DNA from: a bacterium
Lineage (GTDB): Bacteria; Elusimicrobiota; Elusimicrobia; UBA1565; UBA9628
Direction: 5' to 3'
NCBI GenBank assembly: GCA_021796015.1
Contig: JAJYOT010000020.1
Span: 1 to 29,488 of the forward strand
DNA: 29,488 bases
Part shown: positions 14,868 to 22,474 of the stretch, one piece after another
How the letters are laid out: the number at the start of each line of letters is the position of its first letter
Numbering within the stretch: position 1 is the stretch's first letter
Notes under the pieces: model-generated
What the model saw: only the letters and a program-made list of their open reading frames with translations
What the model was told of the DNA's origin: nothing
Database searches by the model: none
Program-made: the position numbers and the translations under genes

Positions 14868-15949
14868 AAAGTCGTCGCGCGCGCGTAGAGAAAAATTCCA
14901 GCAACTAAGCCAGCGGCGTCGGCCCCCCAAGGCGCGATATTAGAGAGTTTTGGGTTTCTTCTCCCCATCCCAATACCCAAACTCAAAAGCCCATAAAACG
15001 CAAACAAAATTCCGAGACTTAAAGCAAAACCTTTTGCCCGACTATCCCGGCCGAGACTCACCCCGATGGGAACGCTTAGAAGAAAGAAAATAAGCGGCGA
15101 CAAGGCTTCCGCGCTTCTCACCGCGAGTTCAACCCTGTATTCCCGCTGATGCGCCAAGGTGGTCTTGGGATCATGGATTCGTTCAATCAATGTCCGCGAA
15201 TTCATCTCCGGAATATCCATTGAAGAAACGCCGGTTTCTTCAGCCAAAGGAATGTCTACTTGATAGGTTTTAAAATGCCCGACCGTCAACTTAGTCGGGT
15301 CGGGGTTGGGAAAGAAAATAGACCCCTCTTTCAAGATGAGCTTGGCCCCCAAGCCTTTTTGAACTGTCAACCGGCCTTTGGGGGCCACAATGCGCAAATC
15401 GCGGGTTTTAGAAATATCTACAAGATAAACGTTTTCCATCCGTCCGGTTTTTTTTTCAACTCCGGTCGCGTAAAGTTTCCAATTTCCCAGAATCAAAAAA
15501 GAGCCGGGTTCAAGATCAATATGATTGATATGGCTTGAAGCGCGCAGATATTGCTTGCGAAAGGCGTGATAACCCTCAGGGCTGGCCTTATGATTAAGAT
15601 AAAGGAGCGTTCCAGAAAGCAAAACTGTAACGACAAAGAAAGGCCAGACAATATCCCAAAAAGAAAGTCCACAGCTCCGCATGGCCATGATTTCGCTCCC
15701 CTGGGCAAAGTCTCCAAAACTCAAAAGAATGGAGACAAGAAAAGCCATCGGCAAGGCCAACGCCAAAATAAAAGGCAAAAGCCGGGCAAAACAGCCGATG
15801 ATCCAAAAAATTGAAATTCCCTTCATGACCGCCATGCTAAAGAGCCTTAAAAAATGGCTCATCATCAAAATCCCAACCAAAACCATCAAGCTGAGAAAAA
15901 ATAAAGGGGTAAATTTACGCAACAGATAGCGGGCGATGATAAAAGACAT
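14864..15949 (-). CDS. lptF: LPS export permease LptF-like (YjgP/YjgQ family)
   Basis: This 361-residue protein starts MSFIIARYLLRKFTPLFFLS. It has three N-terminal TM segments, the cytoplasmic coupling motif GDFAQGSEIMAMRSCGLSFW, a long periplasmic domain with LPxx-type strands (GRLTVQKGLGAKLILKEGS), then LAVRSAEALSPLIFFLLSVP and the C-terminal TM segments. This is the YjgP/YjgQ layout. It is first in a two-gene operon and overlaps lptG by 4 bases. A large hairpin lies between this start and the upstream peroxiredoxin gene (15955-16003), so lptFG may be transcribed separately or by read-through from mrp-prx. Confidence 0.87.
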   Translation of the reverse strand: MSFIIARYLLRKFTPLFFLSLMVLVGILMMSHFLRLFSMAVMKGISIFWIIGCFARLLPFILALALPMAFLVSILLSFGDFAQGSEIMAMRSCGLSFWDIVWPFFVVTVLLSGTLLYLNHKASPEGYHAFRKQYLRASSHINHIDLEPGSFLILGNWKLYATGVEKKTGRMENVYLVDISKTRDLRIVAPKGRLTVQKGLGAKLILKEGSIFFPNPDPTKLTVGHFKTYQVDIPLAEETGVSSMDIPEMNSRTLIERIHDPKTTLAHQREYRVELAVRSAEALSPLIFFLLSVPIGVSLGRDSRAKGFALSLGILFAFYGLLSLGIGMGRRNPKLSNIAPWGADAAGLVAGIFLYARATTL

Positions 15950-15954
15950 AATTA

Positions 15955-16003
15955 AGCGAGGCGCCTTCTCAAACCAAATAATAAATGAGAAAAGCGCCTC
16001 GCT
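15955..16003 (-). terminator. Long hairpin between peroxiredoxin and lptF
   Basis: AGCGAGGCGC (15955-15964) pairs exactly with GCGCCTCGCT (15994-16003). After one or two mismatched bases the stem continues with TTCTCA/TGAGAA, leaving a 14-base A-rich loop (15972-15985). On the minus strand it lies 9 bases after the peroxiredoxin stop and ends 5 bases before the lptF start. Only a weak T-tract follows (TTAATT), so it may act as an attenuator or an mRNA-stability element rather than a strong terminator. Confidence 0.6.
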
Positions 16004-16012
16004 GAGTTCTGA

Positions 16013-16507
16013 CTAGGATAGTTTTTTAAGATGTTCTTCGACCTCGGAGTAATTGCGTTCCTTGGTAATATCGGACTCAACTTTCACCCACGCAACATTT
16101 CCGTTCTTGTCCACAAGAACCGTTCCTCTTTGGCTGATGTTGCCGGCTGGGTGATAAAACCCATAGGCCTTCACTGCCGCGCGGTGCATATCCGACAAGA
16201 GGCGATGCTTAAGCCCCATTTTCTCCGCCCAAGCTTTGTGCGACCAAGTGGAATCAACCGAGATCGCAACCACTTCCGCATATTTAGAGAAACGCGACAA
16301 GTCTTGGGTGAAGCAAACGTTCTCTTTGGAACAAGTCGGGCTCCAATCGAGCGGATAGAAAAAAAGTGCGACGGGTTTTTTGCCCTTATAATCGGCCAAG
16401 TGAAAGTTATTTTTGTCTTGGTCGGGCAACGTAAAGTCGGGAGCCGGGGCTCCGACGGCAATCGGAGTTATTTCCGAAGCGGATTCATTCAGGGTCGTCT
16501 GGGTCAT
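16013..16507 (-). CDS. Peroxiredoxin (AhpC/TSA-BCP-like thiol peroxidase)
   Basis: This 164-residue protein has the thioredoxin-like peroxiredoxin fold. PAPDFTLPDQDKNNFHLADY is followed by VALFFYPLDWSPTCSKENVC, with the P-x3-(S/T)-x2-C motif placing the peroxidatic cysteine at residue 59. A second cysteine at 65 could be the resolving residue, although BCP proteins usually have four residues between the pair rather than five. Further on, ISVDSTWSHKAWAEK and the catalytic-Arg region QRGTVLVDKNG are as expected. It reduces hydrogen peroxide and organic hydroperoxides in the cytoplasm using thioredoxin or a similar donor. Its start overlaps the mrp stop (ATGA), which may couple peroxide defence to iron-sulfur protein maintenance. 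Confidence 0.9.
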   Translation of the reverse strand: MTQTTLNESASEITPIAVGAPAPDFTLPDQDKNNFHLADYKGKKPVALFFYPLDWSPTCSKENVCFTQDLSRFSKYAEVVAISVDSTWSHKAWAEKMGLKHRLLSDMHRAAVKAYGFYHPAGNISQRGTVLVDKNGNVAWVKVESDITKERNYSEVEEHLKKLS

Positions 16508-17601
16508 AAAACTACCTCCTTGATTTTTATTTCTATCGGTTTTGTTTTCGCGGAAACAATGCTGACACGAGCGGCCACCTGCCGAGCGAGCGAACGAAAA
16601 GCCTGAGCCGTCGCGGATTTTTCAACGGCCACAATCGGGCGCCCTGTTTCACCGGCCTGACAAACCGCCGGATCAAGCGGAATGTTACCTAAAATGGGAA
16701 TCTCGTACTTTTCAGAAACATATCGCGCGCCGCCTTCTGAAAAAATAGCGCTGGATTTTCCACAATGAGGACAGGCAAAACTCCCCATATTCTCCACCAC
16801 CCCCAAGAGAGGCACCTTCAACTTCTCAAACATCGCGGCCGCTTTTCGAACGTCGGAGAGAGCAATAGATTGTGGAGTCGTTACTAAAACCGTTCCCACA
16901 ACCGGGGCCGACTGACAAAGAGACAGCTGAACATCCCCGGTCCCGGGAGGCAAATCAATCACTAAATAATCTAAATCCCCCCAGACTACATCTTTTAAAA
17001 ACTGAACGACGGCGCTGTGGAGCATCGGCCCGCGCCAAATCACCGGAGCGTCCGGGTCCATCAAAAATCCCATCGACATGACTTTGACCCCAAAAGCCTC
17101 GGGTGGGATAATTTTTTTATCTTCCCCAACCTCGGGAGTCAAATTTTCCACGCCCATCATCTGGGGCTGATTGGGACCGTAAATATCGGCGTCTAAAAGA
17201 CCGACAGAAGCCCCCTCCAAAGCCAAGGCCAAAGCTAAATTAGCGGAAACCGTTGATTTCCCGACGCCTCCTTTTCCGGAAGCGACTGCGATAATGTTTT
17301 TAATTCCAGGCGGAAGAACATTCTCAAGGCGAGGATCTTTTTTGACGTCATGGGTCATGCGAATTTGGACATCCATAACTCCGGGAACTTTGCGAACCGC
17401 GGCCCGAGCTTCGGCTTCCATCTCTATTTTAAGCGGACACGCCGGAGTAGTCAGGACATAATCAAATGAGACCACCCCTTCCTTGATTTCAAGATTATGG
17501 ATCATTTTTAAAGACACGATATCTTTTCGGAGTTCGGGCTCCTGGCAGGTTTTTAAAGCCTCCCAAACCCCTTTTTCTAATTCGTCTTGTTTAATATTCA
17601 T
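16504..17601 (-). CDS. mrp: Mrp/ApbC-type P-loop ATPase, iron-sulfur carrier
   Basis: This 365-residue protein has an N-terminal MIP18/DUF59 domain (about 2-75, with LTTPACPLKIEME). A deviant Walker A GKGGVGKST follows at 109-117, then GLLDADIYGPNQPQMMG, the switch region LDYLVIDLPPGTGDVQLS and the metal-bridging CPHC (Cys278 and Cys281). This is the standard layout of the Mrp/Nbp35 family, which binds an Fe-S cluster at the dimer interface and hands it to apo-proteins. A strong ribosome binding site (AAGGAGAGG) precedes ATG 17601. The C-terminal tail is basic and a little longer than usual. It heads the mrp-prx pair and lies 67 bases after glnN. Confidence 0.94.
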   Translation of the reverse strand: MNIKQDELEKGVWEALKTCQEPELRKDIVSLKMIHNLEIKEGVVSFDYVLTTPACPLKIEMEAEARAAVRKVPGVMDVQIRMTHDVKKDPRLENVLPPGIKNIIAVASGKGGVGKSTVSANLALALALEGASVGLLDADIYGPNQPQMMGVENLTPEVGEDKKIIPPEAFGVKVMSMGFLMDPDAPVIWRGPMLHSAVVQFLKDVVWGDLDYLVIDLPPGTGDVQLSLCQSAPVVGTVLVTTPQSIALSDVRKAAAMFEKLKVPLLGVVENMGSFACPHCGKSSAIFSEGGARYVSEKYEIPILGNIPLDPAVCQAGETGRPIVAVEKSATAQAFRSLARQVAARVSIVSAKTKPIEIKIKEVVL

Positions 17602-17668
17602 GAGCCCCTCTCCTTGTAAAATTTTGAGGTCGGGACAATGCCGCCCGTATGGTTTATTGGAATAGGCA

Positions 17669-19855
17669 TTAGATAATAAAGAGCATCTCTCGGTATTTAG
17701 GAATCGGCCACAAATAATCCGAAATCAAGCCCTCGAGCTCATCCACGCTTTGCCGGAGCGGAGTAAACAGAGGCTTCACCTCATCACAATAGAAGTAGGC
17801 CAGTTCTTTGGCGTCGCTTAAAGACGACGCTTGTTCAAGACGGCGCTTGAGAGATTCGGTCTCATTTAAAACCCGCTCAAGCAAGGAGGACACTTTTTTC
17901 AGGAGTTCATTTTGAAAAGAAACGGCTATTTTTCCGTCTTCTAATTTGCCCAGCTTGGATAAGGAATTCGCCAGTTGGGTTTGATATTCAAGAGCGGCTG
18001 GAACAAATTGAGTCTGGGCCATTTCCACCATAACCCTGGCCTCAATATCAATTTCTTTCCAATACTTATCCTGAAGAACATGGTAGCGGGACTCCACCTC
18101 AGATTCAGACAAGACTTTCAATGAACCAAACATCTCCACTGCCTTTTGAGAACGCCACGCTTCAAGAGCATGAGGCGTGGCGGTGATATTGGGCAATCCG
18201 CGCTTTGAAGCTTCTTTAGCCCATTCGGCGGAATAGTTATTTCCCTCAAAGCACACGGTTTTACTTTCTTTGTAAGTTTTGCGGACTACTTCAAGAACGG
18301 CCGTCTTCAGCGGTTTTTTGAGTTTAAGTTGAGCCTCTATTTCTTTTTTTGTCTCAATGAGTTGGGCGGCGACAATTGAATTGAGAACTGTCAGTGGAAC
18401 AGCGTTATTAAAAGCCGAACCCACGGCGCGGAACTCGAACTTATTTCCGGTAAAAGCAAACGGCGAGGTGCGGTTTCTATCGGTATTGTCCCGGAGAACC
18501 GCGGGGAGGTGGTCAATTCCGAAGCTCATCCATTCCGCCTCGGTTCCTTTTGAGGTCACGCCTTTTTCCAAGTCTTCAAGAACGGAAGTCAACTGTTCTC
18601 CGAGGAAGACCGACATAATCGCTGGCGGAGCCTCATTGGCGCCCAAGCGATGGTCATTACCGGAAGAAGCAATGGAGGCCCGCAACAGGGCGGAATGTTC
18701 TTTGATGGCCTTGATAATAGAAACTAAGAAAGTCAAAAATTGGAGATTTTCGTGCGGCGTGTCTCCTGGAGAAAGAATATTTTTGCCGCTATCGGTCGCC
18801 AAAGACCAGTTGCAGTGCTTTCCGCTTCCGTTAACCCCGGCAAAAGGCTTTTCATAGAGCAAACACGCCAAATCATGCCGCGCGGCGACACGCTTTAAGA
18901 CATCCATCACCATCTGATTATGATCGACGGCCACATTGGTTTCTTCAAAAACCGGGGCACACTCAAATTGATTGGGAGCCACTTCGTTGTGGCGGGTCTT
19001 AAGGGGAACGCCAAGCTTGTAGAGTTCGCTTTCCGCGTCCGTCATGAACTCAAATACTCGCTCACGAATCGAACCGAAATACTGATCCTCTAGTTGCTGG
19101 CCTTTGGGAGAAGGCGCGCCAAAAAGCGTTCGGCCGCTTAAGAGAAGGTCCGAGCGTTCCTCATAATAAGCGCGATCAATGAGAAAATATTCTTGTTCAG
19201 CTCCTAAAGTTGAATGAACCCGAACGGCGGTCTGATCAAAATATTTTAAAACTCCGAGAGCCGCGCGGTTGAGAGCGTCTAGGGAGCGCAAGAGCGGGGT
19301 TTTTGTGTCCAAGGATTCTCCCCGATAGGAGACGAAAATCGTCGGGATACAAAGAGTAGAACCTCCTGGGACATCCATCAAAAAAGCCGGGGAGGTGGGA
19401 TCCCAGGCCGTGTATCCACGCGCTTCAAAAGTGCTGCGCAAACCGCCGCTGGGAAAGCTGGAGGCATCCGGCTCTTGTTGAACCAATTGTTTGCCCAGGA
19501 GAGACTCCAAGACCTTGCCGTTTCCCACCGGATCGATAAAGCTGTCGTGTTTTTCCGCGGTAACGCCCGTCATCGGCTGGAACCAGTGACAATAATGAGT
19601 CGCACCCTTGGACACCGCCCATTTTTTCATCGCCAAGGCAACCGCATTGGCCACATCAATATCTACTTTCTTTCCGTTTTGGATTGAATCCTGCAGTTTT
19701 CGATAGATCTCCTTGGGAAGGAGAACTTTCATGGTCTCAGGACCAAAAACATTGCAACCGAAATAATCGGAAATTTTCGAGACCCCGGAAGAGCGGGAGT
19801 TATTCAAAATCTTGGCGGAATTTGATTCCAGCCGGCTGACATGGGGCATATTCAT
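17669..19855 (-). CDS. glnN: Type III glutamine synthetase
   Basis: This 728-residue protein has the size of the large GSIII class, not the 470-residue GSI. The GSIII signatures are present: DYFGCNVFGPETMKVLLPKE (30-49), THYCHWFQPMTGVTAEKHDS (86-105), LGAEQEYFLID, VAPNQFECAPVFEETNVA, the NGSGKHCNWS loop, and GNDHRLGANEAPPAIMSVFL. It condenses glutamate and ammonia with ATP in the cytoplasm. Start ATG 19855 has GGAG about 6 bases upstream; a second ATG two codons later is equally possible. The upstream spacer contains a 15-base-period direct repeat of TAGACG and a short ACGGA/TCCGT palindrome, possible regulator sites. GSIII is typical of Bacteroidetes, cyanobacteria and several candidate phyla, which helps place the host. 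Confidence 0.96.
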   Translation of the reverse strand: MNMPHVSRLESNSAKILNNSRSSGVSKISDYFGCNVFGPETMKVLLPKEIYRKLQDSIQNGKKVDIDVANAVALAMKKWAVSKGATHYCHWFQPMTGVTAEKHDSFIDPVGNGKVLESLLGKQLVQQEPDASSFPSGGLRSTFEARGYTAWDPTSPAFLMDVPGGSTLCIPTIFVSYRGESLDTKTPLLRSLDALNRAALGVLKYFDQTAVRVHSTLGAEQEYFLIDRAYYEERSDLLLSGRTLFGAPSPKGQQLEDQYFGSIRERVFEFMTDAESELYKLGVPLKTRHNEVAPNQFECAPVFEETNVAVDHNQMVMDVLKRVAARHDLACLLYEKPFAGVNGSGKHCNWSLATDSGKNILSPGDTPHENLQFLTFLVSIIKAIKEHSALLRASIASSGNDHRLGANEAPPAIMSVFLGEQLTSVLEDLEKGVTSKGTEAEWMSFGIDHLPAVLRDNTDRNRTSPFAFTGNKFEFRAVGSAFNNAVPLTVLNSIVAAQLIETKKEIEAQLKLKKPLKTAVLEVVRKTYKESKTVCFEGNNYSAEWAKEASKRGLPNITATPHALEAWRSQKAVEMFGSLKVLSESEVESRYHVLQDKYWKEIDIEARVMVEMAQTQFVPAALEYQTQLANSLSKLGKLEDGKIAVSFQNELLKKVSSLLERVLNETESLKRRLEQASSLSDAKELAYFYCDEVKPLFTPLRQSVDELEGLISDYLWPIPKYREMLFII

Positions 19856-19911
19856 TTTTCTCCTATCGGTTAAATAGCGTCTAACGGATCTCCGTCTATT
19901 TTACAAAATTC

Positions 19912-19933
19912 AAACGCGCGGGAACGCGGGTTT
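19912..19933 (-). terminator. Possible hairpin terminator of the DGHHK-protein gene
   Basis: On the minus strand AAACCCGCG pairs with CGCGCGTTT around a TTCC loop with one C-C mismatch, followed by GAATTTTG. It touches the stop codon of the gene and lies before glnN. The T-run is short, so this is a weak call. Confidence 0.35.
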
Positions 19934-20847
19934 TAATGGGCCAAGGAGGAAAGTCTTTCCTCGAACTTTTGCTTGACCGAGGTTCCTTCTTCAGGAAGAA
20001 GAAAATACTTGCTGGCTTTGTGAGATAAAATAGTCAAGAATCTCGCGGAAACCCCCGCCCGGCGATACGCGGCCAACTTATGATGGCCGTCCAAGACGAA
20101 ACCAGCAAAGAAGGAGTGAAAATTCGAGGCCTTTCCGTTCTGAACCGAGGCCGGAATCGGACGCTGATAAAGCCCCAGAAGAAGAATCCGAGGACGATCT
20201 CCCCCCGCGATCATTTCCTGATAAATTTTAATATATTCCTCATTTAAAGAATCTCGTTGAATGAGCGGAACAACGAAATCAAACTGTTTTTCCAAAAGAT
20301 TGGACTCCGCATGGCGAAAAACCCGCGGACGCGCGCCTTCATAAAAATTCCAGCCGGGGAGAATTCCTTCTTCCCGGGGATTTTCGATATCCCAAATTTC
20401 AAGAAATTCATTGTTGAAAAAATAAGAGCCTTCATCGTCTCCGGAGTAGGGGCCGCTCAAGGGAAGAGTCGCGTCAAAAATATCATATTCTCCTTTTTCC
20501 ATAAGCTCCCAAAGGGGCTCCATCTCTCGAATCAGCGGCTCGTCCAAAGGACGAGGAGTTTGAAAACTTTTTGGCAGATTGGCAATTTTCTTTTGGTTGG
20601 ATAAGCGCGGATCATTTAAAAGCTTAAACCAAAAATGACAGGTATCGCAGTCATTTCCTATCTCAAACTTACGAGCCCCGTTAATTTCTAAAAAGAGGGA
20701 ATTAGATTCTTCTGGTCGCTTTTCAACTCCAATTTTAAAAAAGCCCTTCCCATCACGGACCTTGACCTTAAAAAGGCCATCAGATAATTTTTCAACATCA
20801 AGCTTGGAATGGGTGGTCTCTTGTTTCATAGAAATTTCAGTATTCAT
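19933..20847 (-). CDS. Unnamed protein with ParB/SerK-like DGHHK motif and a CxxC pair
   Basis: I do not recognise a named family. From ATG 20847 the product is 304 residues; TTG 20853 adds two. Neither has a well-spaced ribosome binding site. Seen in order (counting from 20853): a beta-rich N-terminus; NDCDTCHFWFKLL with Cys69 and Cys72, a possible metal or redox pair; an acidic middle region (PLSGPYSGDDEGSYFF); a strand-helix block DFVVPLIQRDSLNEEYIKIY and RPRILLLGLYQRP; then GFVLDGHHKLAAYRRAG (251-267). The last resembles the DGHHR/DGxHR motif of the ParB/sulfiredoxin superfamily and of DUF1015/SerK kinases, which bind nucleotides. No signal peptide or TM segment is seen, so it is probably cytoplasmic. 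It stands alone with its own promoter. Nucleotide binding is inferred only. Confidence 0.7.
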   Translation of the reverse strand: MNTEISMKQETTHSKLDVEKLSDGLFKVKVRDGKGFFKIGVEKRPEESNSLFLEINGARKFEIGNDCDTCHFWFKLLNDPRLSNQKKIANLPKSFQTPRPLDEPLIREMEPLWELMEKGEYDIFDATLPLSGPYSGDDEGSYFFNNEFLEIWDIENPREEGILPGWNFYEGARPRVFRHAESNLLEKQFDFVVPLIQRDSLNEEYIKIYQEMIAGGDRPRILLLGLYQRPIPASVQNGKASNFHSFFAGFVLDGHHKLAAYRRAGVSARFLTILSHKASKYFLLPEEGTSVKQKFEERLSSLAH

Positions 20848-20853
20848 CTCCAA

Positions 20854-20879
20854 ATTGAGAGCGCGCTAGGGCTCTCAAT
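20854..20879 (-). promoter_or_regulatory. Inverted repeat at the transcription start of the DGHHK-protein gene
   Basis: ATTGAGAGC (20854-20862) and GCTCTCAAT (20871-20879) are exact 9-base complements around an 8-base spacer. The repeat begins right after the predicted -10 and ends just before the start codon, so it is placed to act as a repressor operator or a leader hairpin. Confidence 0.55.
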
Positions 20880-20880
20880 G

Positions 20881-20909
20881 ATGATAACAAAACCTCGCCC
20901 TAAACGCAA
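20881..20909 (-). promoter_or_regulatory. Predicted promoter of the DGHHK-protein gene
   Basis: On the minus strand TTGCGT (20904-20909) is 17 bases from TATCAT (20881-20886), and a TG one base upstream of the latter gives an extended -10. The -35 matches consensus at only three positions. Confidence 0.5.
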
Positions 20910-20997
20910 TAAAGAGTTTAAAAAAAATTTAACATTTGTGGCGCTTCCTTCTTTTTGATACCATAATTGAGCTGACAAATACATAAGAGAGGCCTCT

Positions 20998-22470
20998 ATG
21001 ATTCGATTCGGGACATCCGGCTGGCGAGCCGTCATCGCCGATGAATTTAATTTTTTCAACGTGCGGAAAGTCGCTTCCGCCCTTGCCAACCATATAAAGG
21101 AAAATACGGAGTATGGCGTTTTAAGCGCGGAATACAAATCCTTCATCGGTGGAAATTCGCTGCCGAGACTACCCTTGGTCATCATTGGTTTTGATGGGCG
21201 TTTTTTATCAGAAGATTTCGCCCGCGAAGTGGCTGGGGTATTTGCGCTAGAAGGAATTAAGACCATCCTCGCCAACTGCGATACGCCCACCCCTGTCGTC
21301 GGCCACGCCGTTTTAGCCCACAAAGCAATCGGCGGCGTCGTCATCACGGCTTCCCACAATTCCCCTCAATATAACGGGTTTAAATGGATGCCTTTTTGGG
21401 CCGGTTCAGCCCCGCCGGATGTGACCAGCGACATCGAGCGAAGGCTCGAACTCATTCAACACGACGTGAAGGTCATGCCTTTTGAAAAGGCGCTTCAAGA
21501 AGCCTGGACTGAAGCATTTGATTTTAGAGCTTCTTATTTCAAGCATCTCTCCTCCATTATTGACATCCCCGCGATAAAGAAGGCTCGTCTTAAAATTGGA
21601 GTCGATGTGATGCATGGAGCGGCCCGCCATTATCTGCGCCCTTTTCTGGAGCATTGCGGCGTCACAGTCACCGCTCTCCATGAGAACCGCGATGTTCTTT
21701 ACGATGGCCATTCTCCCGAGCCGGCGCCCGAGAATCTGTCGGAACTAGCCGCCTTGGTTAAGAAAAACCATCTCCATTTGGGTCTTGCCTGCGATGGAGA
21801 CGCCGACCGTTTCGGAATATTGGACGCGGGCGGGGTCTGGGTGTCCGCCAATGAGATATTAGCTCTCGTGCTCGAACACCTGGTTTCAAACCGCGGGATG
21901 AAGGGAAAAATTGCCCGCAGCGTCATGACCTCTCACTTTGTAGACGCCGTGGCCAAATCTCACAGCCTCGATATTCGCGAGACGCCGGTGGGTTTTAAGT
22001 TCATCGGGGAGCTCTTGCGAACGGGACAATATCTCTTAGGCGGCGAAGAATCAGGGGGGCTAAGCATCCGCAACCATGTTCCGGATAAAGACGGAATTTT
22101 GGCTTGTCTTCTAGTCGCCGAAATGGTCGCCCTTGAGAAAAAGCCTCTTTCTCATTTACGCGAAAGGCTCTTTAAAAAAGTCGGCTCTTTCCATAACACG
22201 CGGATTAATTTTCACATGCCGCACCTCAGAGAGCGCTTGGAGTTGGAAGACCGTTTACACACCAAACCTCCTTTAGATCTGGCCGGCGGTTCGGTTTGGA
22301 GAATTGACGAATCGGACGGTTTTAAATTTATTCTTCGGGATGGTAGCTGGCTAGGCCTGCGCCCTTCGGGGACGGAATCTTCATTTAGAATCTACGCTGA
22401 AGCCTCCACCCCCCAAAAGCTCGCAGCCTTAGTCGGCGCGGGGAAAAATCTATTGAGCAAAAAACAATAA
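20998..22470 (+). CDS. Alpha-D-phosphohexomutase (phosphoglucomutase/phosphomannomutase)
   Basis: This 490-residue protein has all four phosphohexomutase landmarks: FGTSGWR (4-10); the phosphoserine loop TASHNSPQYNG with Ser119; the metal-binding DGDADR (266-271); the sugar-binding GGEESGG (348-354); and the phosphate-binding RPSGTES (455-461). It interconverts hexose 1-phosphates and 6-phosphates in the cytoplasm and can supply NDP-sugar precursors for LPS or glycogen. Glucose versus mannose preference is not decided, although GEESGG is the sugar-recognition loop common to PGM/PMM types. ATG 20998 has GAGAGG 5 bases upstream, inside the palindrome AGAGGCCTCT (20988-20997). It is transcribed divergently from the DGHHK gene and is followed 4 bases later by enolase, suggesting a small glycolytic unit. 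Confidence 0.93.
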   Translation: MIRFGTSGWRAVIADEFNFFNVRKVASALANHIKENTEYGVLSAEYKSFIGGNSLPRLPLVIIGFDGRFLSEDFAREVAGVFALEGIKTILANCDTPTPVVGHAVLAHKAIGGVVITASHNSPQYNGFKWMPFWAGSAPPDVTSDIERRLELIQHDVKVMPFEKALQEAWTEAFDFRASYFKHLSSIIDIPAIKKARLKIGVDVMHGAARHYLRPFLEHCGVTVTALHENRDVLYDGHSPEPAPENLSELAALVKKNHLHLGLACDGDADRFGILDAGGVWVSANEILALVLEHLVSNRGMKGKIARSVMTSHFVDAVAKSHSLDIRETPVGFKFIGELLRTGQYLLGGEESGGLSIRNHVPDKDGILACLLVAEMVALEKKPLSHLRERLFKKVGSFHNTRINFHMPHLRERLELEDRLHTKPPLDLAGGSVWRIDESDGFKFILRDGSWLGLRPSGTESSFRIYAEASTPQKLAALVGAGKNLLSKKQ

Positions 22471-22474
22471 ACTT

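Noticed and set aside
16031..16606. A 191-codon plus-strand reading frame
   Set aside because: It lies opposite the peroxiredoxin gene and the end of mrp, both of which have intact motifs.
20939..20962. TGGCGC followed by T-rich DNA upstream of the phosphohexomutase as a sigma54 promoter
   Set aside because: The required TTGC at the -12 position is absent at the right spacing.
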